A stretch of DNA of 64,000 nt from Cysteiniphilum marinum (GCF_014857925.1 NZ_JACYVZ010000005.1:62001-126000), one strand, 5' to 3'. Shown: positions 1 through 8,154, numbered from the stretch's first letter. Notes: a model not told the origin generated them from the sequence alone. A program made the numbers and translations.

Positions 1-1074
1 CAAGCACGAGGGCTAGCACAGGAATATAGAGCTTTAATTGCAAATGGAGTTGACCCAAAAACTTATAAAGACAAACAGAAAGCAGAAAATGATAAGACGC
101 TTGAGCATATTGCTGCCTATTGGTTAGATGTCAAAAAGAATGAATTTTCTGCTAGTCATTACAAACAAACCGTTAGTAGGCTAAATCGCTTCATTTTGCC
201 AACTTTTGGGAAAAGGAGTATTGATAAGATAGAGGCTCCAGAAGTTGTTAGGTTTTTAAAAAGTTTTGAAGTCGAAGGGCATTTTGAACAGCGAAATAAA
301 GTTAAAGGTCACTTGAATCAAATCTTTGCTTATGGTGTGGCTAGTGGTATATGTTCCCATAATCCAGTAGCGGGCATCAGCCCTGTTTTAAAAGTAGCAA
401 AAGGCAAAAACTATGCAGCAGTAACAAAGCCAGAGGATATAGGTCAGCTTCTGCGTGATATTGATAATTACCATGGTTTTTATACTACAGTTATGACATT
501 AAAGCTTGCCCCTTATGTGATGTTGCGCCCTGGTGAATTAGCGGCACTTGAGTGGGAGGAAATACACGAAGATGAGCGACAAATACATATTAAGCCAGAG
601 CGTATGAAAATGCGCAAAGCACATATGGTGCCATTGTCAAAGCAAGCATGGGCTATTATTGAGCAAATGAAATTATATTCTAGTAATGGAAAATACGTTT
701 TCCCCAGCGCAAAAAAGCCTAATAATCCTGTGAATATAAACTCGTTAAGATTAGCATTGCGAGCAATGGGTTATAAACATTCATCAGATAGCGCAGAACC
801 AATGCAAGAAGGAGATAAGCCAAAGCATGACACGCATGGTTTTAGGCATATGGCAAGTACACGACTTTATGAAATGGCAAGCATATATGGTTTTCATGGT
901 GATATGATAGAGCTGCAGCTAGCGCATGCCGAATCCAATAAAGTAAAAGCGGCTTATAACCATGCGCAATATATCAAAGAGCGTACTAGAATGATGCAAA
1001 TATGGGCAGATTACCTAGATAACCTAAGAGATGGTAAGAATGTCGTTAATATGTCTGATTTTAAAACGGGGTAG
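1..1074 (+). CDS. Tyrosine recombinase/integrase of P4-like family (5' end outside window)
   Basis: This is a site-specific recombinase that would insert and excise the element. The frame is open to the first base, so the N-terminus lies outside the window. Bases 1-195 still encode the end of the arm-binding region, with a GVDP motif typical of P4-type integrases. The catalytic residues are visible: Arg in LRPGE (526-528), the HGFRH box (His 835-837, Arg 844-846), a late His in LAHAE, and the Tyr nucleophile in AAYNHAQY (955-957). The C-terminus (MMQIWADYLD) is also typical of P4 integrases. The gene points into the element, so attL should lie just left of the window. Confidence 0.93.
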   Translation, partial: QARGLAQEYRALIANGVDPKTYKDKQKAENDKTLEHIAAYWLDVKKNEFSASHYKQTVSRLNRFILPTFGKRSIDKIEAPEVVRFLKSFEVEGHFEQRNKVKGHLNQIFAYGVASGICSHNPVAGISPVLKVAKGKNYAAVTKPEDIGQLLRDIDNYHGFYTTVMTLKLAPYVMLRPGELAALEWEEIHEDERQIHIKPERMKMRKAHMVPLSKQAWAIIEQMKLYSSNGKYVFPSAKKPNNPVNINSLRLALRAMGYKHSSDSAEPMQEGDKPKHDTHGFRHMASTRLYEMASIYGFHGDMIELQLAHAESNKVKAAYNHAQYIKERTRMMQIWADYLDNLRDGKNVVNMSDFKTG

Positions 1075-1158
1075 TTGATATTTTAGTATCAAATGGATTT
1101 ACTCAATCACCCCTATCCTCAAATTGAGGAAGTTAAAACAAGAGCTGCAATACCCAAG

Positions 1159-1180
1159 CCCCCAATGGGGGTGGTGTTTT
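1159..1180 (+). terminator. Possible terminator downstream of integrase
   Basis: CCCCC-AAT-GGGGG forms a perfect 5-bp GC stem (1159-1171). It is followed by TGGTGTTTT, a weak T-rich tail. It lies 85 bp after the integrase stop and before the next gene. The tail is imperfect, so this is tentative. Confidence 0.3.
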
Positions 1181-1342
1181 GAGCATATGTATTACATATC
1201 TTTAAGTGCTGACTTACTACCCTAGGCAGCAATTTTATTTTAAACTATCACAACATCTTAAACAGTGTCTAGGCTCGCTACCGAATAGCTGATTATCCAC
1301 CAGTGTGGCACTGTTTTACCTAGTGGATGCTTGGGAAAGCAA

Positions 1343-2335
1343 ATGGAGTTTAAAAAAGAATTTTTACCGCCCCCATTGGAGTTAACTTATCATGAACTAA
1401 TTGAAAGGTGGGGGCTGCCAGACAATAACTCGACAGTCAAATATATTGCTGATTTAATTAATAATCACAATCTAAAGGGCTTGGTGAAAAGCCCCCGCGG
1501 GCTAAAAAAATATCAGCCAATTAGATTAGATTTGAGTAACAGTTTAATTGATGCTCAGATATGTGGTATTAGCAACCTTAGGCGAGATATAAAAATCGGG
1601 CTGCGTTCAATTCAAGCATTATTATTTGCTAGGTCAGAGTGCATAGAATATATAGAGGAAAGCGGCGTTACCGTGACAGATGACGAATTTTTGCATACTT
1701 GGCTTATGAGAAAGCTACATGAGTGTATCAATGATGTTCAAGTTATGATTGATGAAGGGAGTGTAGGCTCTGTTTTTTTAGATGCTCAAACATCTAAAGA
1801 GATATATTCAGCTCTAATAAATTATGTTGGCTATGAGGAATTACCTAATAGCCCAATACAGGTGCAAAATTTGTTGTATTCTGAGCATGAGGGGCGATTG
1901 CGCTTGCGTATTGGCAATATGGTGAATGATTCTTATATTATTACCACATATAAAGTCGAGCAAAAAAGCCTTTATTCAATGAATATTGAGGCGCCTATAT
2001 TTGATGAGTCACAGCTATACTTTGCATATGCAGATATTGCGGAATTTGAGGAAAGTTTAAGTAATAAGAGTAGTAATGATGAGTCAAGAGGTAATGATGC
2101 TTTAAAGAGCGTACAAAAACAAACGGAGAGGGAGTTAGTCTTGAAAGTTGCTATAAATCTCGGTGTGATAAAGAAAAACCATACAAAGGCAGAGGTTCAT
2201 GAAATACTGACACAGGCATCACCAGATTTATTTGCTTTAGCAAAAACAACTTTTAATGACTTTTTTAAGAAGCAGCAGTTATTTACCCTAAATTCTGGAC
2301 GAAGAAGCATGGAAGATACTGCAAAAAAACACTAA
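1343..2335 (+). CDS. Hypothetical protein of the integrated element
   Basis: I do not recognise this protein of about 330 residues. It is soluble and charged, with no signal peptide or membrane segment. The first 60 residues (ELIERWGL, then a basic stretch) may form a small helical DNA-binding-like region, and the last 100 are rich in Lys and Glu. A TTG at 1331 in the same frame is an alternative start. I prefer ATG 1343 because GGGAAAG lies just upstream at ribosome-binding distance. It sits between the integrase and the AlpA-like regulator, a variable cargo position in P4-like islands. Function unknown. Confidence 0.6.
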   Translation: MEFKKEFLPPPLELTYHELIERWGLPDNNSTVKYIADLINNHNLKGLVKSPRGLKKYQPIRLDLSNSLIDAQICGISNLRRDIKIGLRSIQALLFARSECIEYIEESGVTVTDDEFLHTWLMRKLHECINDVQVMIDEGSVGSVFLDAQTSKEIYSALINYVGYEELPNSPIQVQNLLYSEHEGRLRLRIGNMVNDSYIITTYKVEQKSLYSMNIEAPIFDESQLYFAYADIAEFEESLSNKSSNDESRGNDALKSVQKQTERELVLKVAINLGVIKKNHTKAEVHEILTQASPDLFALAKTTFNDFFKKQQLFTLNSGRRSMEDTAKKH

Positions 2336-2371
2336 ATGTAGAGTGACTTTCATTTTTTTTCAATATACCTG

Positions 2372-2422
2372 AACCCTTTATTTAATAAGGGTTTAAATGT
2401 GGGGTGATTGGTTAATTACCCC
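2372..2422. other. Two consecutive stem-loops upstream of the alpA-like gene
   Basis: AACCCTT/AAGGGTT forms a 7-bp perfect stem (2372-2378 with 2387-2393). Directly after it, GGGGTgATT-GGTT-AATtACCCC forms a second stem with one G-T pair (2401-2422). They occupy the 200-bp gap between the unknown gene and the alpA-like gene. They could end upstream transcription or act in the alpA leader. No strong U-run follows either. Confidence 0.4.
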
Positions 2423-2537
2423 ATATTCACCCCCTTTTTATTTGTCTTTTTTATTTCCCATAATACACCACAAGACGCGGCGCCATGTCTTGTTAAGTAA
2501 TAGTTTTATAAACATGTATTTAAGGGAGGGTTAGACA

Positions 2538-2750
2538 ATGAACTCAAATATTATTAAGTTGCCTTGCGTGGTAGAGAAAACAAGCCTTTCTACTGCATCA
2601 ATATATCGATTAGCCAAAGAGGGAAAATTTCCCGCACCTATTAAGTTAAGCGAGCGCTCTAGCGGCTGGTTGGAGTCAGACATTAACCAATGGATAGATA
2701 ACCGCATAAAAGCGCGCGATAGCAAAGTAAACAAGGGGGTGAAGGTATGA
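2538..2750 (+). CDS. AlpA-family transcriptional regulator (MerR-like HTH)
   Basis: This 70-residue protein has the AlpA/excisionase-type winged HTH. SLSTASIYRLAKEGKFPAPIKL is split between the recognition helix and wing, followed by SGWLESDINQWID (residues about 43-55), the family signature. AlpA-type proteins control integrase expression or assist excision in P4-like elements. A strong ribosome-binding site (GGGAGGG) precedes the ATG. The stop overlaps the start of the antirepressor gene by 4 bp, so the two are translationally coupled. It is the first gene of the rightward lysogeny/replication operon. Confidence 0.88.
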   Translation: MNSNIIKLPCVVEKTSLSTASIYRLAKEGKFPAPIKLSERSSGWLESDINQWIDNRIKARDSKVNKGVKV

Positions 2751-3259
2751 TTAGTATTAAAGAATATAAAGCATTTAAACAAGCAGTGTCCGCAAGGGAG
2801 CTATACGAGTTATTAGGTTTTGATTTTAGTAACTGGTCGAGATGGTGCAAGAAAAATATCGTTAACAATGAATATGCTTTAGTTAATGAAGATTATATGG
2901 GGTTCGTCATTAAGACGAGCGGTAATGAAACACAAGATTTTGCATTAACTATAGACTTTGCCAAACGTCTTGCAATGATGGCAAAAACTGACAAGGGTGA
3001 GCAGGCACGCAAGTATTTTATTGAGTGTGAGAAAAAGCTACACAGTGTTGTTAATACCTATACGTTCACAGAGTCAATTAATGCCGTATCAAAACAGATT
3101 GATGAAATTAAGCAAATGGGTAGTGCCTGGGGGAAAGTGGGTGCGAGCTTAAAAAGAACCAAAAAGGAAGCTAGAAAAGAGTTTAAAAGGCTCGTTAATG
3201 AAGCGCAGTATTCGCTGGATTTAGGTTTTCATGATGACTTAGTAAGTAAAGAGGGGTAA
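2747..3259 (+). CDS. AntA/AntB-type phage antirepressor
   Basis: The protein has 170 residues. Residues about 14-95 match the AntA/AntB antirepressor domain: SARELYELLGF, then FSNWSRWCKKNI, FALTIDFAKRLAMMAKT and GEQARKYFIECEKKL. In phages such proteins bind DNA or relieve repressor control. The C-terminal half is a basic helical tail with no recognised domain. The start overlaps the alpA-like stop (ATGA), and the next gene begins 5 bp after the stop, so this is the second gene of the operon. Confidence 0.88.
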   Translation: MISIKEYKAFKQAVSARELYELLGFDFSNWSRWCKKNIVNNEYALVNEDYMGFVIKTSGNETQDFALTIDFAKRLAMMAKTDKGEQARKYFIECEKKLHSVVNTYTFTESINAVSKQIDEIKQMGSAWGKVGASLKRTKKEARKEFKRLVNEAQYSLDLGFHDDLVSKEG

Positions 3260-3263
3260 GGCT

Positions 3264-3554
3264 ATGTTAAGTACTGAAATTCAATTAAGTAAACGTCAAT
3301 TAAGAACACTTGAAGAACTCACTTTAAGAGGTGAAATATCAAGATTTGAGTTAAACCGTTATGCAGGGTTGAATACGCCTGAAACGATAAGGCAGTTGCG
3401 TAATAAGGGGTGTGTTATCCATATGGTAAAAAAACCACGTATTGACCAATACGGTGTAAAGGTTTACACAGGTTTTTATCATCTTGATGATAGCCAGAAA
3501 GATGTAGCACGTCAGATAGTTGCATCTGGAAATGGCAAGGATGGTAAAAAATGA
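3264..3554 (+). CDS. Small winged-helix protein
   Basis: This 96-residue protein has a winged-helix look. Helices around residues 8-35 and RFELNRYAGLNTPETIRQLRNKG form an HTH-like pair, and VIHMVKKP..GVKVYTGFYHL resembles the wing. Similar small proteins occur in phages and satellites as regulators. GAGGGGTAAGG precedes the start. Its stop overlaps the following ATG by 4 bp. The specific role is unknown. Confidence 0.7.
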   Translation: MLSTEIQLSKRQLRTLEELTLRGEISRFELNRYAGLNTPETIRQLRNKGCVIHMVKKPRIDQYGVKVYTGFYHLDDSQKDVARQIVASGNGKDGKK

Positions 3555-4108
3555 TGGTGGCAAATAATAAGAAGTTTAATGTAGAAGTAAAAGGGAACCC
3601 GCTTAATAGTCCCCTGTTTACTCCGCCCCCTCGACAAGTGCAGCAGTTATTTTCGTTGGCTCAAACAATTCAATCAAAGCGAAGCAGTTATGCGCTTATA
3701 AATGTATCAATAATTCCACCTTGGCTTTGTGCTAAGATTTTGCTAAGCTCTGCCGTGTTGGTCGTCAAAAGCCAGCGCAAATTGTCGGGCTTCAAAACCC
3801 ATGAAACTAACAGCGGAGCTTATCAGTCCGTAAAACTTGATAATCACAATACGATTATATTTAATTTATGGCTATTCATTAGCTCATGGTTTTGTATGGT
3901 CGGGTGGATGCGCAAATACAATACCCTTTTTAGGGGAATAGCGCATGCTGTTTCTGTTAGGGCAGTTTTGAACCACCCGACTTTCAAGGAAAACCTAACA
4001 GGAGCTAAAAAAATGGCAGTTAAGTATTATTGTTCATCACAGTCGCGGGTCACTTTATCAATACGTATTATTTGTAATCACATGGGGGTGCGTTATGGAT
4101 TTGCGTGA
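3551..4108 (+). CDS. Ash/Icd-like ORF of P4-type elements
   Basis: The 185-codon ORF has low-complexity, non-globular composition. It resembles the Ash/Icd-like ORFs of P4-type satellites, which share a MVGW..., ...SVRAVLNHPTF layout and sit between the regulator and primase genes. The MVGW and NHPTF codons overlap a perfect 9-bp inverted repeat (3899-3907 and 3973-3981). In phage P4 the comparable region makes the CI immunity RNA, so the DNA or RNA may matter more than the protein. The start overlaps the upstream stop and the 3' end overlaps the primase start. Confidence 0.5.
   Translation: MMVANNKKFNVEVKGNPLNSPLFTPPPRQVQQLFSLAQTIQSKRSSYALINVSIIPPWLCAKILLSSAVLVVKSQRKLSGFKTHETNSGAYQSVKLDNHNTIIFNLWLFISSWFCMVGWMRKYNTLFRGIAHAVSVRAVLNHPTFKENLTGAKKMAVKYYCSSQSRVTLSIRIICNHMGVRYGFA
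3899..3981 (+). ncRNA. Inverted repeat within Ash/Icd-like ORF; candidate P4-type immunity RNA region
   Basis: GTCGGGTGG at 3899-3907 pairs perfectly with CCACCCGAC at 3973-3981, with 65 nt between. A smaller hairpin (CCC-TTTTTA-GGGG) lies inside. In P4, immunity comes from a short RNA that pairs with leader copies and causes early termination. The position before the primase is comparable, but the RNA itself is an inference. Confidence 0.35.
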
Positions 4109-4991
4109 GTTTATGGTTAGTTGCGGTCATACGCCCCCAGAAGGCATTGAGCTAGGCAGGATTATACGTTTCCCCGCACCAAATAAAGGCCAAGACAATA
4201 AAGCCGCTTGGTTAATTATGTTTAACGAGGAATGTGCTGTGTTTAGTGATTGGATTAGCCATGAAAAGCATGTGTGGCATGCCAATATGGATAATATGAC
4301 GCATACAGAGAGAGTGACAACATACAATGAAGCTATTGAGCGTGCTGAATCACTAAAAAAAGAACTTGCGCAGCAGCAAGAAGATGCAGCAAAAAGATGT
4401 CAGTATATTCTAGATAATTCAAAAAAAGCACTTGATAGTCATGATTATTTAGTTAAAAAAAGCGTTGTATCTTTTGGATTGCGTTGGGCGCCTCATCTTC
4501 AAGGGATAGATAATGCGCTAATCGTCCCTATTTATGGCTTTAATGACGATATGTCATTGCAATCGCTACAAATTATTTCACCAAAAGGGGATAAACGCTT
4601 TTTCAAGGGTGGCAAGAAGGCGGCAGGCTTTTACCCCTTACAGGTAAGAGAAGATAAGGACGCTAAGATATTAATTGCAGAGGGTTATGCCACAGCAGCA
4701 AGCTGGGCAATGATTCAACCAAATGATGGTGTTTACTGTGTGTTTGATGCGGGTAATTTAAAACAAGTTGCCGTGTCACTACGTAAGCGTTACCCATTCA
4801 ATAAAATCGTTATATGCGCAGACAATGACCGTATGGGTGCAAAAAACACAGGCGTGTTAGCAGCCAGAGAAGCAGCCGAAGCCGCTGATTGTGATTATAT
4901 CGTGCCACGATTTGAAGAAGGTGAAAAAGGCACAGATTGGAATGATTGGCTCAGTGCTAGGGGGATGCTGAATATGAGGGGGCGAGGATGA
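4095..4991 (+). CDS. Toprim-domain primase-like protein
   Basis: The protein has 298 residues. The N-terminal half resembles the primase-helicase accessory region of phage and plasmid primases. The C-terminal Toprim domain (about residues 195-290) shows ILIAEGYATAASW, whose Glu is the predicted catalytic acid, and ICADNDRMG with the DxD metal-binding pair. It should start replication of the element with the helicase encoded directly downstream (4-bp overlap). No zinc-finger Cys cluster is seen. The ATG lies inside the end of the preceding ORF. Confidence 0.85.
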   Translation: MDLREFMVSCGHTPPEGIELGRIIRFPAPNKGQDNKAAWLIMFNEECAVFSDWISHEKHVWHANMDNMTHTERVTTYNEAIERAESLKKELAQQQEDAAKRCQYILDNSKKALDSHDYLVKKSVVSFGLRWAPHLQGIDNALIVPIYGFNDDMSLQSLQIISPKGDKRFFKGGKKAAGFYPLQVREDKDAKILIAEGYATAASWAMIQPNDGVYCVFDAGNLKQVAVSLRKRYPFNKIVICADNDRMGAKNTGVLAAREAAEAADCDYIVPRFEEGEKGTDWNDWLSARGMLNMRGRG

Positions 4992-5944
4992 GTAGTGTTA
5001 ACCAAATGACTAAAGATACAGACCAAATAACGGCAGAACTTCAGGCGCAAAAGAAAATGATTTCACCTGTAAAGCTGGGTGAGTTTTTGAATATACGGCT
5101 TAAGCCTGCTGATTTTTTATTGTATCCCATAATAGAGGAGCAAGGCTTGGCAATGATATATGCCATGCGTGGCGTAGGAAAGACGCACGTAAGCTTAAAT
5201 ATTGCATATGCAGTAGCAGCAGGTATTAACTTTTTAAAATGGAGCGCCCCGCGCAAGGCTAAGGTTTTATTTATTGATGGGGAAATGCCTGCTTATACAT
5301 TACAAGAGCGTTTAAAAAGTATTGATAACGGCAGGAAGCTTGCAGACGATACATTAAGCATTATAACCCCTGATTTGCTAGAGGATAAAATATCTCCAGA
5401 TTTATCAACAATAAGGGACACCAGTTTGATTGAGGATGCAGTTAACGATGCTGAATTAATTATCGTGGATAATATCAGTACCTTATGCCGTAATGGCAGA
5501 GATAATGAAGCAGATAGTTGGATACCAGTGCAGGAATGGGCGCTTAAGTTACGAGCTAAAGGGAAAGCGGTTTTATTTATCCATCATTCTAATAAGAACG
5601 GTGACCAACGTGGAACCAGTAAGAAAGAAGACGTACTCAGCACAGTAATAAAACTTGAGCATGAAGAAGGCTATAGCGCGGAGGATGGTGCGGCTTTTAA
5701 GGTCAGTTATACTAAAGCACGTTTGTTTTATGGCGAAGATGCCAAGCCCTTTAAAGCAGCTTTAACCAGTGACGGTTGGGTGTGTGAGGATTTTGACGAT
5801 GGTATCGATGATAAAGTGATGGCAATGCTTCAAGAAGGAATGAAGCAGATAGATATAGCCAAGGAACTTGAACTTGAAAGATATCAAGTGTCTAGAATCA
5901 TCCAAAAGCGTCAAAAATGCGATGGAATTATAAGGGGTGTATGA
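4988..5944 (+). CDS. RepA-like hexameric replicative helicase (AAA_25 ATPase)
   Basis: The protein has 318 residues and a RecA-type ATPase fold. Walker A is RGVGKTH (about residues 61-67) and Walker B is ELIIVDNIS. VLFIHHSNKNGDQRGTS is the sensor/H4-like motif of the RepA/KaiC-like plasmid and phage helicases. The last 50 residues (MLQEGMKQIDIAKELELERYQVSRII) form an HTH. With the Toprim gene upstream it makes a replication pair, and the iteron cluster lies immediately downstream. Confidence 0.88.
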   Translation: MSSVNQMTKDTDQITAELQAQKKMISPVKLGEFLNIRLKPADFLLYPIIEEQGLAMIYAMRGVGKTHVSLNIAYAVAAGINFLKWSAPRKAKVLFIDGEMPAYTLQERLKSIDNGRKLADDTLSIITPDLLEDKISPDLSTIRDTSLIEDAVNDAELIIVDNISTLCRNGRDNEADSWIPVQEWALKLRAKGKAVLFIHHSNKNGDQRGTSKKEDVLSTVIKLEHEEGYSAEDGAAFKVSYTKARLFYGEDAKPFKAALTSDGWVCEDFDDGIDDKVMAMLQEGMKQIDIAKELELERYQVSRIIQKRQKCDGIIRGV

Positions 5945-6096
5945 TGAGGTTTTTGATTAAATTACGAGCCAGAATTTGCCATGCTTTTCGTGAAAAAATA
6001 AAAGTAATTTTTGTAAATGTTGCAATGTTGCACTCCCTTAGGGGCTGCAACATTGCAACAAATCGAAAAACGCTGCAACAAATGCTGCAACAGTAA
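5944..6096 (+). CDS. Possible small basic protein overlapping the iterons
   Basis: A 50-codon ORF starts 3 bp after the helicase stop region (ATGATG), with AAGGGG about 6 bp upstream. The N-terminal part (MRFLIKLRARICHAF) is basic and amphipathic. The rest is encoded by iteron sequence, giving CNIATNRKTLQQMLQQ. The good ribosome-binding site favours translation, but coding across a repeat cluster may be accidental. Confidence 0.3.
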   Translation: MRFLIKLRARICHAFREKIKVIFVNVAMLHSLRGCNIATNRKTLQQMLQQ

Positions 6097-6216
6097 CAGG
6101 TGAAAAATATGCTTCAAACCCTTATTTTATATAGTTGTTGCAACTGCAACTTTTTCTGCAACAAACTGCAACTGGATGCTATTTGAGCTGCAACAAAATC
6201 GGCTATTTTTGTTGCA
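6019..6216. repeat. TGCAAC/GTTGCA iteron cluster; probable replication origin of the element
   Basis: About a dozen copies of TGCAAC or its complement occur in 198 bp: 6019, 6027, 6046, 6054, 6074, 6086, 6137 (as the palindrome GTTGCAAC), 6145, 6157, 6167, 6189 and 6211. Most are CTGCAACA or longer, and several form facing pairs. Chance would give about 0.1 copies. The cluster fills the gap directly after the Toprim and helicase genes, where origin iterons are expected. The flanks are AT-rich. Confidence 0.7.
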
Positions 6217-6278
6217 CGTAATTTTTAATAATATGATCGCAAAATCTACACATTTTGCCATGCTAAAGGTGACAAAAA

Positions 6279-6578
6279 ATGAGCGAAGTTATAAGGCAAA
6301 AAAACATCAATTTTGGGGGTGAGATTCCCTTTGGTGAACCTGAAAAATCAACACCAAAAACACTGGTTGATTTAGTACCATATGGAATAACACCATTAGA
6401 TGCTGCCTATGTCAGGAGTCAGCTTATCCATACGCGCTGGTTTTCACGGTATGCAATCATCGAACAGTATTGCCAAGTATGGATTGAAGAATATTACACT
6501 GCGGATTGCCCAATAAAACGCACTAACTTAGCCAGACGAAAAGCGAATAATTGGATACGCCAATATTTAAGCAAATAA
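6279..6578 (+). CDS. Small conserved-looking hypothetical protein
   Basis: The 99-residue protein begins after AAGGTGACA. It has a Trp/Tyr/Arg-rich C-terminal half (HTRWFSRYAIIEQYCQVW, then RTNLARRKANNWIRQYL). There is no membrane segment. I do not recognise it. Its position between the iterons and the Mor-like gene suggests an element-maintenance or regulatory role, but nothing in the sequence proves that. Confidence 0.55.
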   Translation: MSEVIRQKNINFGGEIPFGEPEKSTPKTLVDLVPYGITPLDAAYVRSQLIHTRWFSRYAIIEQYCQVWIEEYYTADCPIKRTNLARRKANNWIRQYLSK

Positions 6579-6630
6579 CGCAGTAAATAATTCATATCAC
6601 AGTATTAAAGCTTAACAGGAGTGACTTAAA

Positions 6631-6993
6631 ATGAACGTTCAAAAATCAATTGGTTATAAACTTATACAACATATCATCGGTGAGCACTATGCGGATATAG
6701 TGTGCGACCTTGCACAAGGTAATGCTCGCGGAATGATTTATATCCCCATATATATACAAACAGCTTTAAAGCTTAAGAAGGTTTTACCCAGAGAGGTACT
6801 CGTTCAATTGGTAAATGAGTTTGGAGGACAGCGTTTATATGTGAGCAAAAGAGAATATCACCGTGATAAAAGGGCTTTTGCAAAACGAAGCATTATTCAA
6901 TACATGGTTAACAAAGGTTATAGCGAAGCTGAGATTGTTGATATATGTGGGTTTCATAAAAAAACCATTAAGAAGGCTGTGCTGGCATTGTAG
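6631..6993 (+). CDS. Mor-like transcriptional activator
   Basis: The 120-residue protein resembles Mor/C-type activators. The middle (GGQRLYVSKREYHRDKRAF) matches the G..IYVPK-type turn, and the C-terminus (NKGYSEAEIVDICGFHKKTIKKAVLA) is an HTH. Mor-family proteins activate middle or late phage genes and occur in satellites. CAGGAGTGAC precedes the ATG. It is the last rightward gene before a convergent cluster. Similarity is by eye, so the family call is moderate. Confidence 0.5.
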   Translation: MNVQKSIGYKLIQHIIGEHYADIVCDLAQGNARGMIYIPIYIQTALKLKKVLPREVLVQLVNEFGGQRLYVSKREYHRDKRAFAKRSIIQYMVNKGYSEAEIVDICGFHKKTIKKAVLAL

Positions 6994-7047
6994 TACTTAC
7001 TGTGTATCTCAACTTTTTCAACTAACCCATTAACTAATTTTTCTCCC

Positions 7048-7141
7048 ACCCTCCCAGTGAGGGTTGGAATGATTAAAGTTTAACCTCTGAAATGAAGAGG
7101 TTAAAATATTCCCAAGTTTAAGCTCTTGAATTTGCAAGAGC
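7048..7141. other. Three tandem hairpins in convergent intergenic region
   Basis: Three stems follow one another: ACCCTC-CCAGT-GAGGGT (7048-7064), a perfect 10-bp stem TTTAACCTCT/AGAGGTTAAA (7079-7088 with 7096-7105), and GCTCTTG-AATTTG-CAAGAGC (7122-7141) extendable by TTAA pairs. They lie in the 344-bp gap between the Mor-like gene and the minus-strand cargo. They may act as a terminator block for both directions. Confidence 0.45.
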
Positions 7142-7225
7142 GTTTAAAGTGGTTATATTGCCTAAATCGACTATTGCACTATATGTTTGAAATTGCCTTA
7201 ATCCCTTTTGTTATATGCCTTTAAG

Positions 7226-7326
7226 AGGTGGTAACCTAGTCCTACACCCAGTAATCCGAAAACCCACGCAGAAAGTGTTTTCTGCGCGTATCAAACCTGC
7301 GTTGCTACAAGGGCTAGGAAGTACCT
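7226..7326. ncRNA. Candidate structured RNA between convergent genes
   Basis: The outer arms CCTAGTCCT (7235-7243) and AGGGCTAGG (7310-7318) can form a 9-bp helix with one G-U pair. AGGT (7226) and ACCT (7323) extend it below an internal loop. Inside is a perfect 8-bp hairpin CGCAGAAA-GTGT-TTTCTGCG (7267-7286). No ORF covers the segment. A nested fold of this size suggests a small RNA or a strong terminator for the minus-strand cluster. Its strand is undecided. Confidence 0.35.
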
Positions 7327-7337
7327 TAAAAATTGGG

Positions 7338-8096
7338 TTATATAGATTCTTTTGATATAGCACACTCGACTTTATAAGCTCCGTATTGAAATTGAAATGC
7401 TCTTATGCAAGCGTCTGATTTAGGAAAATAAACTATTTCCTCCCAGCAAGGTTTAGGCGGAGGAATCAAATCGCCTTGGTCAGTGTATTTGTTTTCTTTT
7501 AAAATAAATTTTTTGCCATATGTGCGAGCCCCATATATAGCCAATTGCTTTTGCGCTAGTATGGAAAAATATATAACATTATTTGTGGAATCTAATAGGC
7601 ATTGATAAAACATAACCCATTTATAATGCCATACATTATTTTCAAGTTTATTCGCCCCTTTAATGGCGTTATTGTATTCATTTAAGCTTATATTAAATTT
7701 TGTTATAGATGAGTTTAGCCTGTTTAATAACAAAATAATATTTGGGTATTTTAAAGTCATAAGCTTTAATTCTACTATGCTAATGGGTGGAATTAATGTC
7801 TCAAATTGGATTACATTTCTGGTAGGGTCTGACCGCTGGTGTTCATTATTTAGATCATTCTTAAGTTTAATCAAATACTTTTTGAGCTCAAAGACTCTGG
7901 TTAAGATAGCATTTATCATAGCGATATTATTGCTAATTGAAACATGCTCACAATTTTTCTGTTGCTTTTTATAAAGTATTATATTGGTTATAAGCGCAAT
8001 GATACCACCAAAAAGGGCACCAAAAAGGGCACTAAAAAGAGCAATCCACATAACGATGTCCTTATTGACTGTGTGAGAGAGAAACAGTATTCGCAA
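7338..8096 (-). CDS. Membrane-anchored hypothetical protein (cargo)
   Basis: The 252-residue protein has one long N-terminal hydrophobic helix (MWIALFSALFGALFGGIIALITNIILY, split near residues 16-42) followed by a basic KKQQK, then a mostly helical cytoplasmic domain. No catalytic motif is evident. It is the distal member of a three-gene minus-strand cluster with an unknown and a predicted nuclease. Such a membrane-plus-nuclease arrangement is seen in some phage-defence cargo, but no function can be assigned. Confidence 0.6.
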   Translation of the reverse strand: MRILFLSHTVNKDIVMWIALFSALFGALFGGIIALITNIILYKKQQKNCEHVSISNNIAMINAILTRVFELKKYLIKLKNDLNNEHQRSDPTRNVIQFETLIPPISIVELKLMTLKYPNIILLLNRLNSSITKFNISLNEYNNAIKGANKLENNVWHYKWVMFYQCLLDSTNNVIYFSILAQKQLAIYGARTYGKKFILKENKYTDQGDLIPPPKPCWEEIVYFPKSDACIRAFQFQYGAYKVECAISKESI

Positions 8097-8154
8097 GTAT
8101 AGTAAAAATTTCAGATTGTGAGTGATATTTTGTGTGTATTAGTTTTAAGTATTA

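Noticed and set aside
7226-7326. Retron msr-msd RNA
   Set aside because: Paired end arms are present, but there is no reverse transcriptase gene nearby and no msr/msd-like order.
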